A stretch of DNA of 19,804 nt. It comes from an uncultured Phascolarctobacterium sp. Lineage in GTDB: Bacteria > Bacillota > Negativicutes > Acidaminococcales > Acidaminococcaceae. Below are positions 8,201 through 16,587 of this stretch, one piece after another. Position 1 is the first letter of the stretch; every line of letters starts with the position of its first letter. Under the pieces are notes generated by a model. That model searched no databases. It worked only from the letters and a program-made list of their open reading frames with translations, and was not told where the DNA came from. A program made the position numbers and the translations under genes. The stretch is taken from positions 1 through 19,804 of the forward strand of contig CASEGD010000019.1 of the NCBI GenBank assembly GCA_949287345.1, written 5' to 3'.

Positions 8201-8885
8201 CCTCCAGTGTATCAAAGTACATATTAACGTAAATGCCGTTGGTATCGTCGCTTAAATTAAAGGTCAGCTTAACGCGGCCGGTGCGCAGCTCGCGCTCGTT
8301 AAATGAAGTCAGCACGCCGTCCTTATCAAAGCATTTTACAAACTGGCCTTCCACAACGACATTGTTTTCGTCTTCGGTAATATCATCCAACGGGCGCGGC
8401 TTGCCTTTAATGCGCTTGCCCCACAGCAGATTATCATCCTTTTTGCCGTTGCCGTACAAAAGTTCGTATGCTTTGGCAAATTCGGCATCAGCCTCACTGC
8501 CGCAGCTGCCCTGCTCGTCATAGGTATAACCTTCCAAATCGTTCTGCGGCGGTTCTTCCGGCAGAGGTATTTCCTCCGGCACGGGCTGACCACTGCAATC
8601 GGTTACAACAAATTCAGTTTCTTCCTGCGGTTCGGGCGGCAGCGGCACTTCGTCTGTCTTTGCCTTTCCGTTAACTGCCGTTTTGGCATTTACCTCCGCA
8701 TTGCAGCAGGTAAATTTAACACCGCCGTGCAAAGAAAAAGCAGCGGCAAGTTTTTCTGCCACTGCCAAAGTAAGCCTTTCTTCAACCGGAGCAGCAGCCT
8801 TATACTCAATTTCCCATTCCGACAATCCGGCTAAAAATTCAAAAAACTTGGCTGTATCGGGGATAATGCAATATTTAGCCTTCAT
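5271..8885 (-). CDS. polC: DNA polymerase III alpha subunit, PolC type, lacking the exonuclease domain
   Basis: The replicative polymerase of low-GC Gram-positives, 1204 aa; Bacillus PolC is about 1437. Order: short N-terminal domain (1-62), acidic Pro-rich linker (63-130), OB-fold (about 150-270), PHP domain (about 280-505), then polymerase. PHP ligands visible are H286, H288, D295, H320, E345, H377, C427, D500 and H502. In Bacillus PolC a roughly 190-residue DEDD exonuclease is inserted in the PHP after the YLxxD strand. Here that place (350-375) holds only a short Lys/Asp-rich linker, and no DxE, HNxxFD or HxxxxD exonuclease motifs appear anywhere. Polymerase features: zinc finger C675/C678/C700/C703, catalytic PDIDLNFSGE (D729, D731) and KLDILGHDDPT (D854). 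The C-terminus is QIDLF (1200-1204), a beta-clamp-binding motif. Start ATG 8885, GGAAGG six nt upstream. It lies 18 nt after the mgtC-like gene. Confidence 0.97.
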   Translation of the reverse strand: MKAKYCIIPDTAKFFEFLAGLSEWEIEYKAAAPVEERLTLAVAEKLAAAFSLHGGVKFTCCNAEVNAKTAVNGKAKTDEVPLPPEPQEETEFVVTDCSGQPVPEEIPLPEEPPQNDLEGYTYDEQGSCGSEADAEFAKAYELLYGNGKKDDNLLWGKRIKGKPRPLDDITEDENNVVVEGQFVKCFDKDGVLTSFNERELRTGRVKLTFNLSDDTNGIYVNMYFDTLEECHKFKGSIKPGVYLRIMGDARRDRYAFEEMAIEPKGIMRIEKEERMDNAEVKRVELHCHTKMSKLDALTPMEDLVKKAIKWGHKALAITDHGVVQAFPFCYDAAEGSDLKLIFGMEGYLISDSGVEGADIEPTDSLKPKRGKKTPLDHIIILAKNETGLRNLYKLVTLSHLKYYNNRPALPRAIIQEHRDGLILGSACEAGELYRAVRAGKSDEELIKIASFYDYLEIQPLGNNMYLVRENKCTIDDLKAYNRKIYELGKQMGKMTVATCDVHFLNPEDSKFRTILQGVQHYRDADEQPPLYYRTTEEMLAEFEYLGKDVAYEICVTNPNKVADMVDKIKPVPDRDQLYSPSIPGAVEALPQMVYDKAHEWYGDELPEIVEERIKTELHSIISNGFAILYYIAHKLVRKSLDDGYLVGSRGSVGSSLVATLIDITEVNPLAPHYRCPKCRYSEFFTNNEYASGFDLPEKNCPHCGTPMWRDGHNIPFAVFLGFHGDKVPDIDLNFSGEYQPVAHKYTEELFGRDNVCRAGTISTVASKTAYGYVRKYYEEKGLTKHPAFMAGLVEGIAGLKRTTGQHPGGIMVVPRNMDIHYITPMNHPADEKDSPTVTTHFDYHSINDRLVKLDILGHDDPTVIKLLEEFTHIKPTKIPIGDEATMSIFRNTKALGVTPDQINSSVGTYGIPEFGTRFVRQMVEDVQPKNFGQIVRVSGYSHGTDVWLNNAQDLIKEGKPPEDTIATRDDVMNNLIAMGVEPSLAFKTMEYVRKGKAAKNGLEPKMLEAMKEAGVPEWFKKSCETVKYLFPKAHAIAYVLMAYRIAYCKVHYPKEFYAAYFSVRAPEFDATYIAKGKEYMKRFIKDVYAQGGKANNRDKDTVTYLELAVEMMERGFEFEPIDLYKSHATRFLPTEKGVRIPLGALSGIGTAAALSIDEARKTGVPFISQEDLRVRSKVSKSVIDKLAEYGTLKDLPENDQIDLF

Positions 8886-8903
8886 ACCTTACCTTCCATA
8901 AAA

Positions 8904-9614
8904 TTAACTTATATTTTCAATCGTAATAATGCCGCTGATGCTTTGCAGCCCGCGGGCAACTCCGTCTTTATCTGTGTTCTTGCCGATTTTTAAATAAAGC
9001 TCAAGCACAACCTCGTTTTTCTGCGCGTTGTTTTTAACATTCAGGGTTTTAACCTTAATATCATTTTCCGCCAGATACGAAGTAATATTCGTTATAATTC
9101 CCGGCTCATTGTTCGCCACAATGCGGATATAACGTCGTCCGTTGCTGGCAGCCACACCGAAGCGTTTTTCCCATTTGCGGAACGATACCAGCGTTATCAG
9201 CATAATTGCAGTCGATACGAAACTGAGTACATACATACCCGCACCGGCCGCAAGGCCGATAGCAGATACCATCCACAGGCTCGCCGCCGTCGTCAGGCCG
9301 CGCACCGTTACGCCTTCGTGCATGATAGTGCCCGCACCCAAAAAGCCGATGCCGCTGACAACCTGCGCCGCAATACGCGCCGAGTCCCTGTTGTTGGCAT
9401 TGCTGATACCGCTGACATAAGTATCATCAAAGCCGTACATGGATACCAGCATAATCAGCGCCGAACCTACACAAACCAGTATATGCGTCCTGAAGCCTGC
9501 CGGGCGGTCGCCGCTGCCGCGTTCGATTCCGACAGCGCCGCCTAAAACCGTGGCTACAAGCAGGCGCAAAATCATGTCCCAGTTATGGACATTAAAGGCA
9601 AAGTGCTCCATCAT
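8904..9614 (-). CDS. MgtC/SapB-family membrane protein with C-terminal ACT-like domain
   Basis: A 236-aa inner-membrane protein. The start is ATG 9614, eight nt after GGAGG; an upstream TTG in frame would overlap the ribosome binding site. The MgtC hallmark motifs are present: GGAVGIERGSGDRPAGFRTH (26-44), GSALIM, and DSARIAAQVVSGIGFLGAGTI (77-97). About four or five hydrophobic segments fill residues 12-145. The soluble tail (about 160-236) looks like an ACT/MgtC C-terminal regulatory domain: YIRIVANNEPGIITNITSYL then a second beta strand set. Family members affect Mg2+ or acid-stress physiology, and some inhibit F-ATPase or act in virulence; the substrate is unknown. It sits between proS and polC with 20- and 18-nt gaps. 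The similarity to virulence MgtC is at family level only. Confidence 0.9.
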   Translation of the reverse strand: MMEHFAFNVHNWDMILRLLVATVLGGAVGIERGSGDRPAGFRTHILVCVGSALIMLVSMYGFDDTYVSGISNANNRDSARIAAQVVSGIGFLGAGTIMHEGVTVRGLTTAASLWMVSAIGLAAGAGMYVLSFVSTAIMLITLVSFRKWEKRFGVAASNGRRYIRIVANNEPGIITNITSYLAENDIKVKTLNVKNNAQKNEVVLELYLKIGKNTDKDGVARGLQSISGIITIENIS

Positions 9615-9634
9615 ACGAAACACCTCCAAGAAAA

Positions 9635-11362
9635 TTAAGCGTTAACAGCCAGCTCCGCCAGAATATTTTTGATACCGGCTACATAATCGCCGTCCAACGG
9701 CAGATATTTAATTTCGCCGTTTTTGCGGATTTTAACTTCCAGCTGGCCGTTTGCCAGAGTTTTCGGGCCAACTACAACCCTTACCGGATAACCGATTAAG
9801 TCGGCATCCTTAAATTTAACGCCCGGGCGTTCGTTGCGGTCGTCGATAACGGTTTCCACACCGGCAGCTTTAAGCTCCTCGTAAATGGCTTCCGCCTTAT
9901 CCCAGGATTCTTTATCTTTAGCGTTCATCGGCACAACCAGCACTTCATACGGTGCAATGGTTACCGGCCAGATGATGCCGTTTTCGTCGTGGTTCTGTTC
10001 AATGGCGGCAGCCATGGTACGGCTTACGCCGATGCCGTAGCAGCCCATAACCATCGGGCATTCCTTGCCTTCTTCGTCAAGGAAGGTTGCGTGCAGCGCT
10101 TCGCTATATTTGGTAAACAATTTAAATACCTGGCCTACTTCAATGCCGCGGGCCTTAACAACCGGCGCGCCGCAGTGCGGGCAGGGGTCGCCTTCCTGAA
10201 TCATGCGGATATCGGCAACGTAGGTTACGTTAAAGTCGCGTTTCGGGTCAACATTCACAAAGTGGTAGCCCGCTTCGTTAGCGCCGCAGCAGATGTTGTG
10301 CATGTTCATAACAGTGCTGTCAACAACAACGGTTGCTTTGGTAAGGTCAATACCGACAGGGCCCATGTAGCCGCCGACGGTGCCTGCTGCAGTAAGCTGT
10401 TCTTCGCTTGCCATTTCCAGGCTGTCTTCCAGCACGCCGCAGGTATTGACGATTTTAATTTCGTTAACTTCATGGTCACCGCGTACAAAGCACAAAATCA
10501 AACCTTTATTGCTGTTATAGGCAACAGCTTTAACGGAATGGTCAACAGGCAGTTTCAGATATTCGCAAACAGCTGCAATGGTTTTGCATTCCGGAGTAAC
10601 AACCTTTTCCATCGGCTTAACTTCTTCGTCGGCCGCTGCAATCGGTTTCAGTTCCGCTTTTTCAACATTGGCTGCATAATCGCATTTGCTGCAGAAAACA
10701 ATTTCGTTTTCGCCGCTGCCCGCAATAACGGTAAACTCGTGCGAGCCGCTGCCGCCAATCGCGCCGGAATCCGCTTCAACCGGGCGGAAGTTCAAACCGC
10801 AGCGCGTAAACACCTTGCTGTAAGCGTCATACATTTTCTGGTAGGAAACATCCAAACCTTCAACATTTTTATCAAAGGAATAAGCATCCTTCATAATAAA
10901 TTCGCGCCCGCGCAGAAGGCCGAAACGCGGTCTTTTTTCGTCGCGGTATTTGTTCTGAATCTGGTAAACACATAAAGGAAGCTGCCTGTAAGAGCGCACG
11001 TCCTGACGGATAAGGGTTGTTACCATTTCTTCGTGCGTCGGGCCAAGGCTGAACGGCCTTTCATGGCGGTCCATCAATTTAAACATTTCCTGCCCGTAAA
11101 CATCCCAGCGGCCGCTTTCCTGCCAGATTTCCGCAGGCTGCACAATCGGCATCAAAAGCTCCTGCGCGCCGGTAGCGTCCATTTCCTCACGCACAATGTT
11201 TTCTATTTTTTTCAGCACGCGCCATGCCAAAGGCAGATAGCTGTAAATACCTCCGGCTGCTTTGCGTATAAAACCTGCGCGCAGCATCAGCTGATGGCTG
11301 ATAACCTCCGCTTCGGCGGGAACTTCCCTTAAAGTAGGAGCGTACATTTGGGATACTCTCAT
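9635..11362 (-). CDS. proS: Prolyl-tRNA synthetase, bacterial type with editing domain
   Basis: Class II aminoacyl-tRNA synthetase (575 aa) that charges tRNA-Pro. Motif 1 lies near residues 45-75, motif 2 is [16 protein letters not shown] (140-155), and motif 3 contains [13 protein letters not shown] (440-452). An inserted YbaK-like editing domain that clears Ala-tRNA-Pro spans about 240-385 (SVKAVAYN with K278). The anticodon-binding domain runs from about 467 to the end. Two CxxC pairs, C224/C227 and C394/C397, flank the editing insertion. From memory the E. coli enzyme has Ser/Asp at these places, so a metal site is possible. The ATG overlaps the ispG stop by one nt (TAATG), so translational coupling is likely. 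Confidence 0.98.
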   Translation of the reverse strand: MRVSQMYAPTLREVPAEAEVISHQLMLRAGFIRKAAGGIYSYLPLAWRVLKKIENIVREEMDATGAQELLMPIVQPAEIWQESGRWDVYGQEMFKLMDRHERPFSLGPTHEEMVTTLIRQDVRSYRQLPLCVYQIQNKYRDEKRPRFGLLRGREFIMKDAYSFDKNVEGLDVSYQKMYDAYSKVFTRCGLNFRPVEADSGAIGGSGSHEFTVIAGSGENEIVFCSKCDYAANVEKAELKPIAAADEEVKPMEKVVTPECKTIAAVCEYLKLPVDHSVKAVAYNSNKGLILCFVRGDHEVNEIKIVNTCGVLEDSLEMASEEQLTAAGTVGGYMGPVGIDLTKATVVVDSTVMNMHNICCGANEAGYHFVNVDPKRDFNVTYVADIRMIQEGDPCPHCGAPVVKARGIEVGQVFKLFTKYSEALHATFLDEEGKECPMVMGCYGIGVSRTMAAAIEQNHDENGIIWPVTIAPYEVLVVPMNAKDKESWDKAEAIYEELKAAGVETVIDDRNERPGVKFKDADLIGYPVRVVVGPKTLANGQLEVKIRKNGEIKYLPLDGDYVAGIKNILAELAVNA

Positions 11363-12432
11363 TATTTATTCTTCCTTTCCGTCAAAATTTTGTCTATTTC
11401 TTTAAATAATTCATCAACTATTTCATCTTCGCGCACCTTGCGCAAAATTTCGCCCTTGCGGAACAAAAGCCCTTCGCCGATGCCGCCCGCAATGCCAACG
11501 TCGGCTTCACGCGCTTCGCCCGGCCCGTTAACCACACAGCCCATAACGGCAACTGTTATCGGTTCGGTAATGTCTGCCAGCTTCTTTTCCACCGTCAGTG
11601 CCAGCTTTTCAAGGTTAATCCTCGTCCTGCCGCAGGTCGGGCACGAAATTAAAGTCGGCCCATATTCACGCAGCCCCAACGCTTTTAAAATGGCAAAGCC
11701 GGTTTTAACTTCTTCCACCGGGTTGCCTGTCAGCGATACGCGTATGGTGTCGCCGATTCCTTCGGCCAGCAGCGTGCCAATGCCCACCGCCGATTTAATA
11801 ATCCCCGAATTAACCGTACCAGCCTCGGTAATGCCAACATGCAGCGGATAATCGCACTGCGAAGCCAGTAAACGGTAAGCGGCAACCGTTAAAGGCACAT
11901 CATGCGCTTTAAGAGATATTTTAATGTTGCGGTAATCCATGCTTTCCAAAATACGGATGTGACGCCACGCTGCTTCAACAAGTACTTCCGGCGTGGGATG
12001 CCCGTATTTTTCCAGCAAATCTTTAGGCAGCGAACCGGCATTTACGCCGATGCGTATTGGTATGTTCAGCGGCTTAACCGCTTCTACTACCGCACGCACC
12101 TTATCGTCGCCGCCGATGTTGCCCGGGTTCAGGCGCAGGCCGCTTATGCCTGCCTCCACCGCTGCCAGTGCCAGCTTATAATCAAAATGGATATCGGCAA
12201 TTACCGGTATCGGGCTGTTTTTACAAATCTCTTTCAGCGCTTCCGCCGCTGCCATATCAGGTACGGCGCAGCGCACAATGTCACAGCCTGCCGCCGCCAG
12301 CTCGTTAATCTGCACCAGCGTTGCCGCCGCGTCATCCGTTCTGGTGTTGGTCATGGACTGCACGGCAACGGGCGCACCGCCGCCGATTTTTACATTGCCC
12401 AACTGTATTTGCCTTGTTTTCCTGCGTTCCAT
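11362..12432 (-). CDS. ispG: 4-hydroxy-3-methylbut-2-en-1-yl diphosphate synthase (flavodoxin/ferredoxin)
   Basis: IspG (GcpE, 356 aa) converts MEcPP to HMBPP in the MEP isoprenoid pathway, using a [4Fe-4S] cluster and an external electron donor. The N-terminal TIM barrel includes [11 protein letters not shown] and RLNPGNIG. The C-terminal cluster domain has C264 and C267 (SCPTCGR), C299 ([10 protein letters not shown]) and the cluster-ligating E306. The length is typical of the short bacterial form without the plant insertion. Start ATG 12432 follows GAGGTGG, 12 nt after rseP. With dxr in the same operon it supplies precursors for UppS. The small ferredoxin encoded upstream could be its reductant, but that is only inference. 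Confidence 0.98.
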   Translation of the reverse strand: MERRKTRQIQLGNVKIGGGAPVAVQSMTNTRTDDAAATLVQINELAAAGCDIVRCAVPDMAAAEALKEICKNSPIPVIADIHFDYKLALAAVEAGISGLRLNPGNIGGDDKVRAVVEAVKPLNIPIRIGVNAGSLPKDLLEKYGHPTPEVLVEAAWRHIRILESMDYRNIKISLKAHDVPLTVAAYRLLASQCDYPLHVGITEAGTVNSGIIKSAVGIGTLLAEGIGDTIRVSLTGNPVEEVKTGFAILKALGLREYGPTLISCPTCGRTRINLEKLALTVEKKLADITEPITVAVMGCVVNGPGEAREADVGIAGGIGEGLLFRKGEILRKVREDEIVDELFKEIDKILTERKNK

Positions 12433-12444
12433 CAGGCCACCTCT

Positions 12445-13461
12445 TTATCTGGATATATCACTGAAAATTGCCCACACGGTTAAAGTCAGAATCAGCCCGA
12501 CGCCGATACTCTGAATCATCGTCGCCGCTCTTTCGCCCAACGGTTTGCCGCGCAGCGCTTCCAAAATCAAAAGCACAAAATGCCCGCCGTCCAGTGCCGG
12601 CAGCGGCAGCAAATTGATAATGCCAAGGTTGATGCTTAAAAGCCCGACAAGGTTCAGCAGCGGCATCCAGCCGCTTTCCGCAGCCTCGCCCGCTATTTTG
12701 GCAATGCCGATAGGGCCTGTAACATCTGCCGGGGCAGCGCCCGTAACGATTTTATACAAACCGTCCAGCATCATCACCATAATGTAGTACGTATATTTAA
12801 AGCCCATTTGCAGGGATTCAAAAATGCCGAAGTCCTTATGCTCAACCTGCGGCGAAATGCCCACCAGCGCTTTGCCGTAATTTTTATCAAATTCCGGTTT
12901 TAAGGTGTAATCCTTCGTCACGCCGTTGCGTTCAGCCGTCAGCGTTACTTCGTTTTCGCCGTAGGTATTCAGCTCCGTAACCATTTCGGTCCACGTAGCG
13001 ACAGGCTTGCCGCCAACTGCCAAAATTTTGTCGCCCGCCTGCAACCCTGCTTCAACGGCAGCTTTGCCCGGCATTACATAGCCAAGCACCGGTTTATCGA
13101 CAGGTACTTCCAGCCCGTTGGCTGCAAAAATGCCCGTAAACAAAAACACCGGCAAAATAAAATTCATCAAAACGCCCGCCATTATAACCAGCATACGCGC
13201 CGGTATCGGCTTGGACTTGAACGCTCCCTCATCGGCAGGCTCATCCGGCTCCATGCCGGCAATTTTATTATACCCGCCCAGCGGGATAATCCTTAAACTG
13301 TACAGCGTTTCGCCATATTTCTTCTGAAAAATGTTCGGACCGAAGCCGATGGCAAATTCATCGACGCGCATGCCCGTCATTTTTGCGGTAATAAAGTGCC
13401 CGAATTCGTGTACCGTTACCAGTACGCCGAACACAAAAAGGGCCGCAAGCAAAGTTGTCAC
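12445..13461 (-). CDS. rseP: Site-2 protease RseP/RasP-type intramembrane metalloprotease
   Basis: M50-family zinc protease (338 aa) that cleaves transmembrane anti-sigma factors and signal-peptide remnants within the membrane. The zinc motif HEFGH is at 18-22 in the first membrane helix, and the third ligand lies in NLLPLPALDGGH (D291). One PDZ domain (about 122-190) follows the second membrane segment. Further hydrophobic helices are at about 88-115, 268-290 and 315-335. It has a single PDZ, as in Bacillus RasP, rather than the two of E. coli. The start is GTG 13461, six nt after AGGAGG, and 15 nt after dxr. The cdsA-dxr-rseP-ispG grouping is common in Firmicutes. Confidence 0.96.
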   Translation of the reverse strand: MTTLLAALFVFGVLVTVHEFGHFITAKMTGMRVDEFAIGFGPNIFQKKYGETLYSLRIIPLGGYNKIAGMEPDEPADEGAFKSKPIPARMLVIMAGVLMNFILPVFLFTGIFAANGLEVPVDKPVLGYVMPGKAAVEAGLQAGDKILAVGGKPVATWTEMVTELNTYGENEVTLTAERNGVTKDYTLKPEFDKNYGKALVGISPQVEHKDFGIFESLQMGFKYTYYIMVMMLDGLYKIVTGAAPADVTGPIGIAKIAGEAAESGWMPLLNLVGLLSINLGIINLLPLPALDGGHFVLLILEALRGKPLGERAATMIQSIGVGLILTLTVWAIFSDISR

Positions 13462-13476
13462 TAACTTCCTCCTGTA

Positions 13477-14628
13477 TTACAAGCTGCTCAAAAATCCGCG
13501 CGCTGCTTCGCGTGCAGCGGCGTCTGTATTTTCAATGTCGCTCAGCTCGGGCTGCAAAATATTTTTGTGCCCGGCAACGACATGTTCTATTGTCTTAATT
13601 ATATCAAGATATTTAATTTTGCCGTCCAAAAAGGCGTAAACCGTTTCTTCGTTGGCGGCGTTAAAGGCACACGGCAGCGTGCCGCCCTGCCTGCCGCATT
13701 CAACTGCAATTTTAAGCGCGGGGAAGGCTTCCGTATCCGGCGCTAAAAAGGTCAGCGTGCCGGCTTTTACAAAATCAAGCTGCCCAAAAGCATTGTCGTA
13801 ACGCTGCGGATAGGAAAACGCATACTGTATCGGCAGGCGCATATCCGGCAAACCCATCTGCGCAATGACAGAGCCGTCGTTAAACTCTACCATGCTGTGC
13901 ACAATGCTTTGCGGATGCACGACAACATCTATTTTATCATAAGGCATGTCAAACAGCCAGTGTGCTTCAATAACTTCCAGTCCTTTATTGGCAAGCGTGG
14001 AAGAATCAACCGTAATCTTTTTCCCCATGCTCCAGTTGGGGTGCTTTAAGCACTGCGCCAAAGTCACATCAGCCAGTTCTTCTTTGGTTTTGCCCAAAAA
14101 CGGACCCCCGCTGGCAGTAATAATCAGGCGTTTAACTTCATCTTTTTTGCCGCCCTGCAGCGATTGAAAAATAGCGCTGTGCTCGCTGTCGACAGGTGTC
14201 AGCGAAACGCCGTGTTTTTTTACGGCTTCCATCACGATGCTGCCTGCGGCAACCAGCGTTTCCTTGTTGGCAAGGGCAATATCCTTGCCGTGCTTAATTG
14301 CTTCCAGCGTCGGCAAAAGCCCTGCGTAACCAACCATGGAAGCCAGCACCGTATCGACGCCGTCGTAAGTAACTGCTTCAAGTAAGCCTTCCCTGCCCGC
14401 CAGTATTCTGGTTTTGCCGCTGTAACGCTCTTTTAAACGCTGCGCCGCCTTTTCATCGGTCAGCACTGCCATATCGGGGGCAAATTGTTCAATCTGCTCC
14501 TCCATCAGCACGTCGTTTACATGCGCCGCCAGCACTTTTATTTTCAGCTTATCGGGGTTGGCAGCCGCCACTTCCAGCGTCTGTTTGCCAATCGAACCCG
14601 TACTGCCAAGAACAGCTACGTTTTTCAT
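13477..14628 (-). CDS. dxr: 1-deoxy-D-xylulose 5-phosphate reductoisomerase
   Basis: Dxr (383 aa) carries out the NADPH-dependent conversion of DXP to MEP, the first committed step of the MEP pathway and the fosmidomycin target. Seen: nucleotide-binding GSTGSIG (8-14), ANKETLVAAG (120-129), metal ligands D147 and E149 in PVDSEHSAIFQ, TASGGPF (171-177), and NKGLEVIEAHWLF with E218. The ATG at 14634 would leave only one nt after GGAGG (14636-14640). The next ATG at 14628 has seven nt of spacing and gives the canonical N-terminus (MKNVAVLGSTG), so I use it. It lies 19 nt after cdsA. Confidence 0.98.
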   Translation of the reverse strand: MKNVAVLGSTGSIGKQTLEVAAANPDKLKIKVLAAHVNDVLMEEQIEQFAPDMAVLTDEKAAQRLKERYSGKTRILAGREGLLEAVTYDGVDTVLASMVGYAGLLPTLEAIKHGKDIALANKETLVAAGSIVMEAVKKHGVSLTPVDSEHSAIFQSLQGGKKDEVKRLIITASGGPFLGKTKEELADVTLAQCLKHPNWSMGKKITVDSSTLANKGLEVIEAHWLFDMPYDKIDVVVHPQSIVHSMVEFNDGSVIAQMGLPDMRLPIQYAFSYPQRYDNAFGQLDFVKAGTLTFLAPDTEAFPALKIAVECGRQGGTLPCAFNAANEETVYAFLDGKIKYLDIIKTIEHVVAGHKNILQPELSDIENTDAAAREAARGFLSSL

Positions 14629-14647
14629 CGCCATACCTCCAAGGGGA

Positions 14648-15541
14648 TTACATAAAAAAGCTGTTAACCATAACGCTCAACAAAAATACATAATAGCCGA
14701 CCGGAATTGCGAACAGCAAACTGTCGCAGCGGTCCAGCACGCCGCCATGCCCCGGGAAGATTCTACCGGAATCCTTAACGCCGAAGTTGCGTTTTAAAAT
14801 GGATTCCACCAAGTCGCCCAGCGGCGCAACAATTGCCACGCCAACGCCCAGCAGCACCGCCAGAAGCGTAGACCCCTGGAACACATTGGCAGCATTAAGA
14901 TAATGCAAACCGCCCATAATTACGGCCACGCTGCCGATAAAACCGGCAACAGCGCCTTCTACCGATTTATTGGGGCTGATGGTCGGGCACAGCTTATGTT
15001 TGCCAAAAGCGGAACCTGCAAAATATGCAAAGGTATCACTCGCCCAAACGCCAAGCATAATAACCCAGAACAAAATCTCGCCGCGGTCAATCGGCAAGCC
15101 CCACAGGCTTACCTGCAAATCAGCCGACGTAAAATACAAAGCATCGCGCAGCAGGATAAAATGCGCAAAGCCAAAGCCGATGTACACCACAGCCATTACG
15201 GAAAGCGCCGTATTATACGCCCACTTGCCGTCCGCATGGTGGCGCGCCATGCCTTCAAGCATTACCAGTATCACGCCCAGCATTAAAATAGCCGGGAACA
15301 GCAAAAACGAATACACGCTGATGTAACGGAACACAGCCGCCGCATAAATCAGGCAAATCATCGTCATGCCGGTCGAAAGCCAGTACACATCCTGCCCATT
15401 GGCACGCGCCATATTCCTGAACTCAAACAAACCCACCGTTGCCAGCGCAAACACTGCGGCATCAAACAAATATCCACCCTGGTGGATTAAAAATATAACT
15501 ACCGGCAAAGCAACAATGCCGGTTATAATTCTTTTTAACAT
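14648..15541 (-). CDS. cdsA: Phosphatidate cytidylyltransferase (CDP-diglyceride synthase)
   Basis: A polytopic membrane enzyme of 297 aa that makes CDP-diacylglycerol from phosphatidate and CTP, the branch point for phospholipid synthesis. About eight hydrophobic helices are visible. The conserved elements are ASDTFAYFAGSAFGKHKL (D169), SPNKSVEG (189-196) and the C-terminal signature around GDLVESILKRNFGVKDSG...PGHGGVLDRCDS (242-274). The start ATG 15541 has GGCGG seven nt upstream; GTG 15547 would be only one nt away from it. It lies 14 nt after uppS, and this uppS-cdsA-dxr order is typical across bacteria. Confidence 0.97.
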   Translation of the reverse strand: MLKRIITGIVALPVVIFLIHQGGYLFDAAVFALATVGLFEFRNMARANGQDVYWLSTGMTMICLIYAAAVFRYISVYSFLLFPAILMLGVILVMLEGMARHHADGKWAYNTALSVMAVVYIGFGFAHFILLRDALYFTSADLQVSLWGLPIDRGEILFWVIMLGVWASDTFAYFAGSAFGKHKLCPTISPNKSVEGAVAGFIGSVAVIMGGLHYLNAANVFQGSTLLAVLLGVGVAIVAPLGDLVESILKRNFGVKDSGRIFPGHGGVLDRCDSLLFAIPVGYYVFLLSVMVNSFFM

Positions 15542-15555
15542 TACCACACCGCCAA

Positions 15556-16335
15556 CTATTTAGTAATCAAACCGCCGTAACGGCGTTCGCGCCCACCGTA
15601 AGCCTTTACCGCCTCCAAAAACATTTCGGGCGTAAAAGCAGGCCAGTAAACCTCTGTCGTCCAAATCTCGGCGTAAGCAATCTGCCACAGCATAAAATTG
15701 CTAATGCGCAAATCACCGCCCGGGCGGATTAACAAATCCGGCGCAGGCAGCCCTTTGGTATACAGATAGTTTTCAAAATGCGCAGCGTTTATATCTTCAA
15801 CCTTCAGCGAACCGCCCTGCACATCAGTAACAATGTTCTGCACCGCATGCAGAATTTCAGCCTGTCCGCCGTAGTTTATAGCCAAATTTAAAATAATGCC
15901 GGTATTTTCTGCCGTTACCTTTTCGGCGTGCTCCATTTTCTGGCGCACAACTTCAGGCAGTCCTTCGCGGCTGCCCATAAAACGCACCTGCACGTTGTTT
16001 TTGTGGAACTCGTCAATCTCGCTGGTCAAATAGCGGCTTAACAGTTCCATAATAAAATTAACTTCCGTCACCGGGCGTTTCCAGTTTTCGGTAGAAAAAG
16101 CGTAAGCGCTGATAATTTTAACGCCAATCTTATCGGCAGTTTTAACAATATTTTTTAAGGTTTCCGCCCCTGCCTGATGCCCAAAGGTGCGCGGTTTGCC
16201 CTGCGCCTTGGCCCAGCGCCCGTTGCCGTCCATGATGATGGCAATATGCTGCGGAACTTTTTCCGGGTCGATGCCGGTTGTATCTACACTAATATCTTTA
16301 TTGCCGGTTTTAAATTTAAATAAAGTATTAAACAC
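15556..16335 (-). CDS. uppS: Isoprenyl transferase (undecaprenyl diphosphate synthase)
   Basis: A cis-prenyltransferase (259 aa) that elongates farnesyl diphosphate with isopentenyl diphosphate to the C55 carrier lipid for cell wall synthesis. Seen: the catalytic P-loop-like IMDGNGRWA with D36, FGHQAGAE, AYAFSTENWKRP (77-88), NYGGQAEI, and the substrate/Mg region RPGGDLRISNFMLWQIAYAE. The last motif has Asp208 where the E. coli enzyme has Glu213. The start is GTG 16335 with AAAGGTGA a few nt upstream. A terminator-like hairpin separates it from the ferredoxin gene; no clear own promoter is seen, so expression may depend on readthrough. Confidence 0.97.
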   Translation of the reverse strand: MFNTLFKFKTGNKDISVDTTGIDPEKVPQHIAIIMDGNGRWAKAQGKPRTFGHQAGAETLKNIVKTADKIGVKIISAYAFSTENWKRPVTEVNFIMELLSRYLTSEIDEFHKNNVQVRFMGSREGLPEVVRQKMEHAEKVTAENTGIILNLAINYGGQAEILHAVQNIVTDVQGGSLKVEDINAAHFENYLYTKGLPAPDLLIRPGGDLRISNFMLWQIAYAEIWTTEVYWPAFTPEMFLEAVKAYGGRERRYGGLITK

Positions 16336-16360
16336 AGTATCACCTTTCCGTTAAAGGCAA

Positions 16361-16404
16361 TAAAACTGAGGTACCTCCCCTGAAAAGAGGAGGCTACTTC
16401 AGTT
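16361..16404 (-). terminator. Terminator-like hairpin after the ferredoxin gene
   Basis: The transcript can form a long imperfect stem. The arm at 16404-16389 (AACTGAAGTAGCCTCC) pairs with the arm at 16378-16364 (GGAGGTACCTCAGTT), with one bulge and one mismatch, and the stem is followed by TTTTATT. It lies 13 nt beyond the ferredoxin stop and about 26 nt before uppS. The short U-run suggests partial termination, which would let some transcription continue into uppS. Confidence 0.75.
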
Positions 16405-16416
16405 CTACGCAATAAA

Positions 16417-16587
16417 TCAGGGTTGTGAAATTGCACCAACCGGGCAAGCGCCTGCGCAAGCGCCGCATTCAACGCATTCTTCGCCGATTTCATATTTGCC
16501 GTCGACTTCTTTGATTGCGCCAACCGGGCAGGTAGCAGCGCAAGTGCCGCAGCCTACACATTCATCTTTATTGATTTTCAGAGCCAT
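16417..16587 (-). CDS. Small 2[4Fe-4S] ferredoxin
   Basis: A 56-aa clostridial-type ferredoxin. Two cluster motifs are seen: C10-x2-C13-x2-C16-x3-C20-P and C38-x2-C41-x2-C44-x3-C48-P. They are near-perfect internal repeats, each ending in CPVGAI. It is a low-potential electron carrier in the cytoplasm. The start ATG 16587 has AAAGGAGG upstream, and the gene overlaps the PASTA-like gene by 20 nt. The redox partners are unknown. Pyruvate:ferredoxin oxidoreductase is the usual one in anaerobes, and IspG in the same cluster is another possible client. Confidence 0.95.
   Translation of the reverse strand: MALKINKDECVGCGTCAATCPVGAIKEVDGKYEIGEECVECGACAGACPVGAISQP

Noticed and set aside
9989..10975. 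328-aa plus-strand ORF
   Set aside because: Antisense shadow of proS, rich in Asn/Phe/Ala from complementing its codons; no family resemblance.
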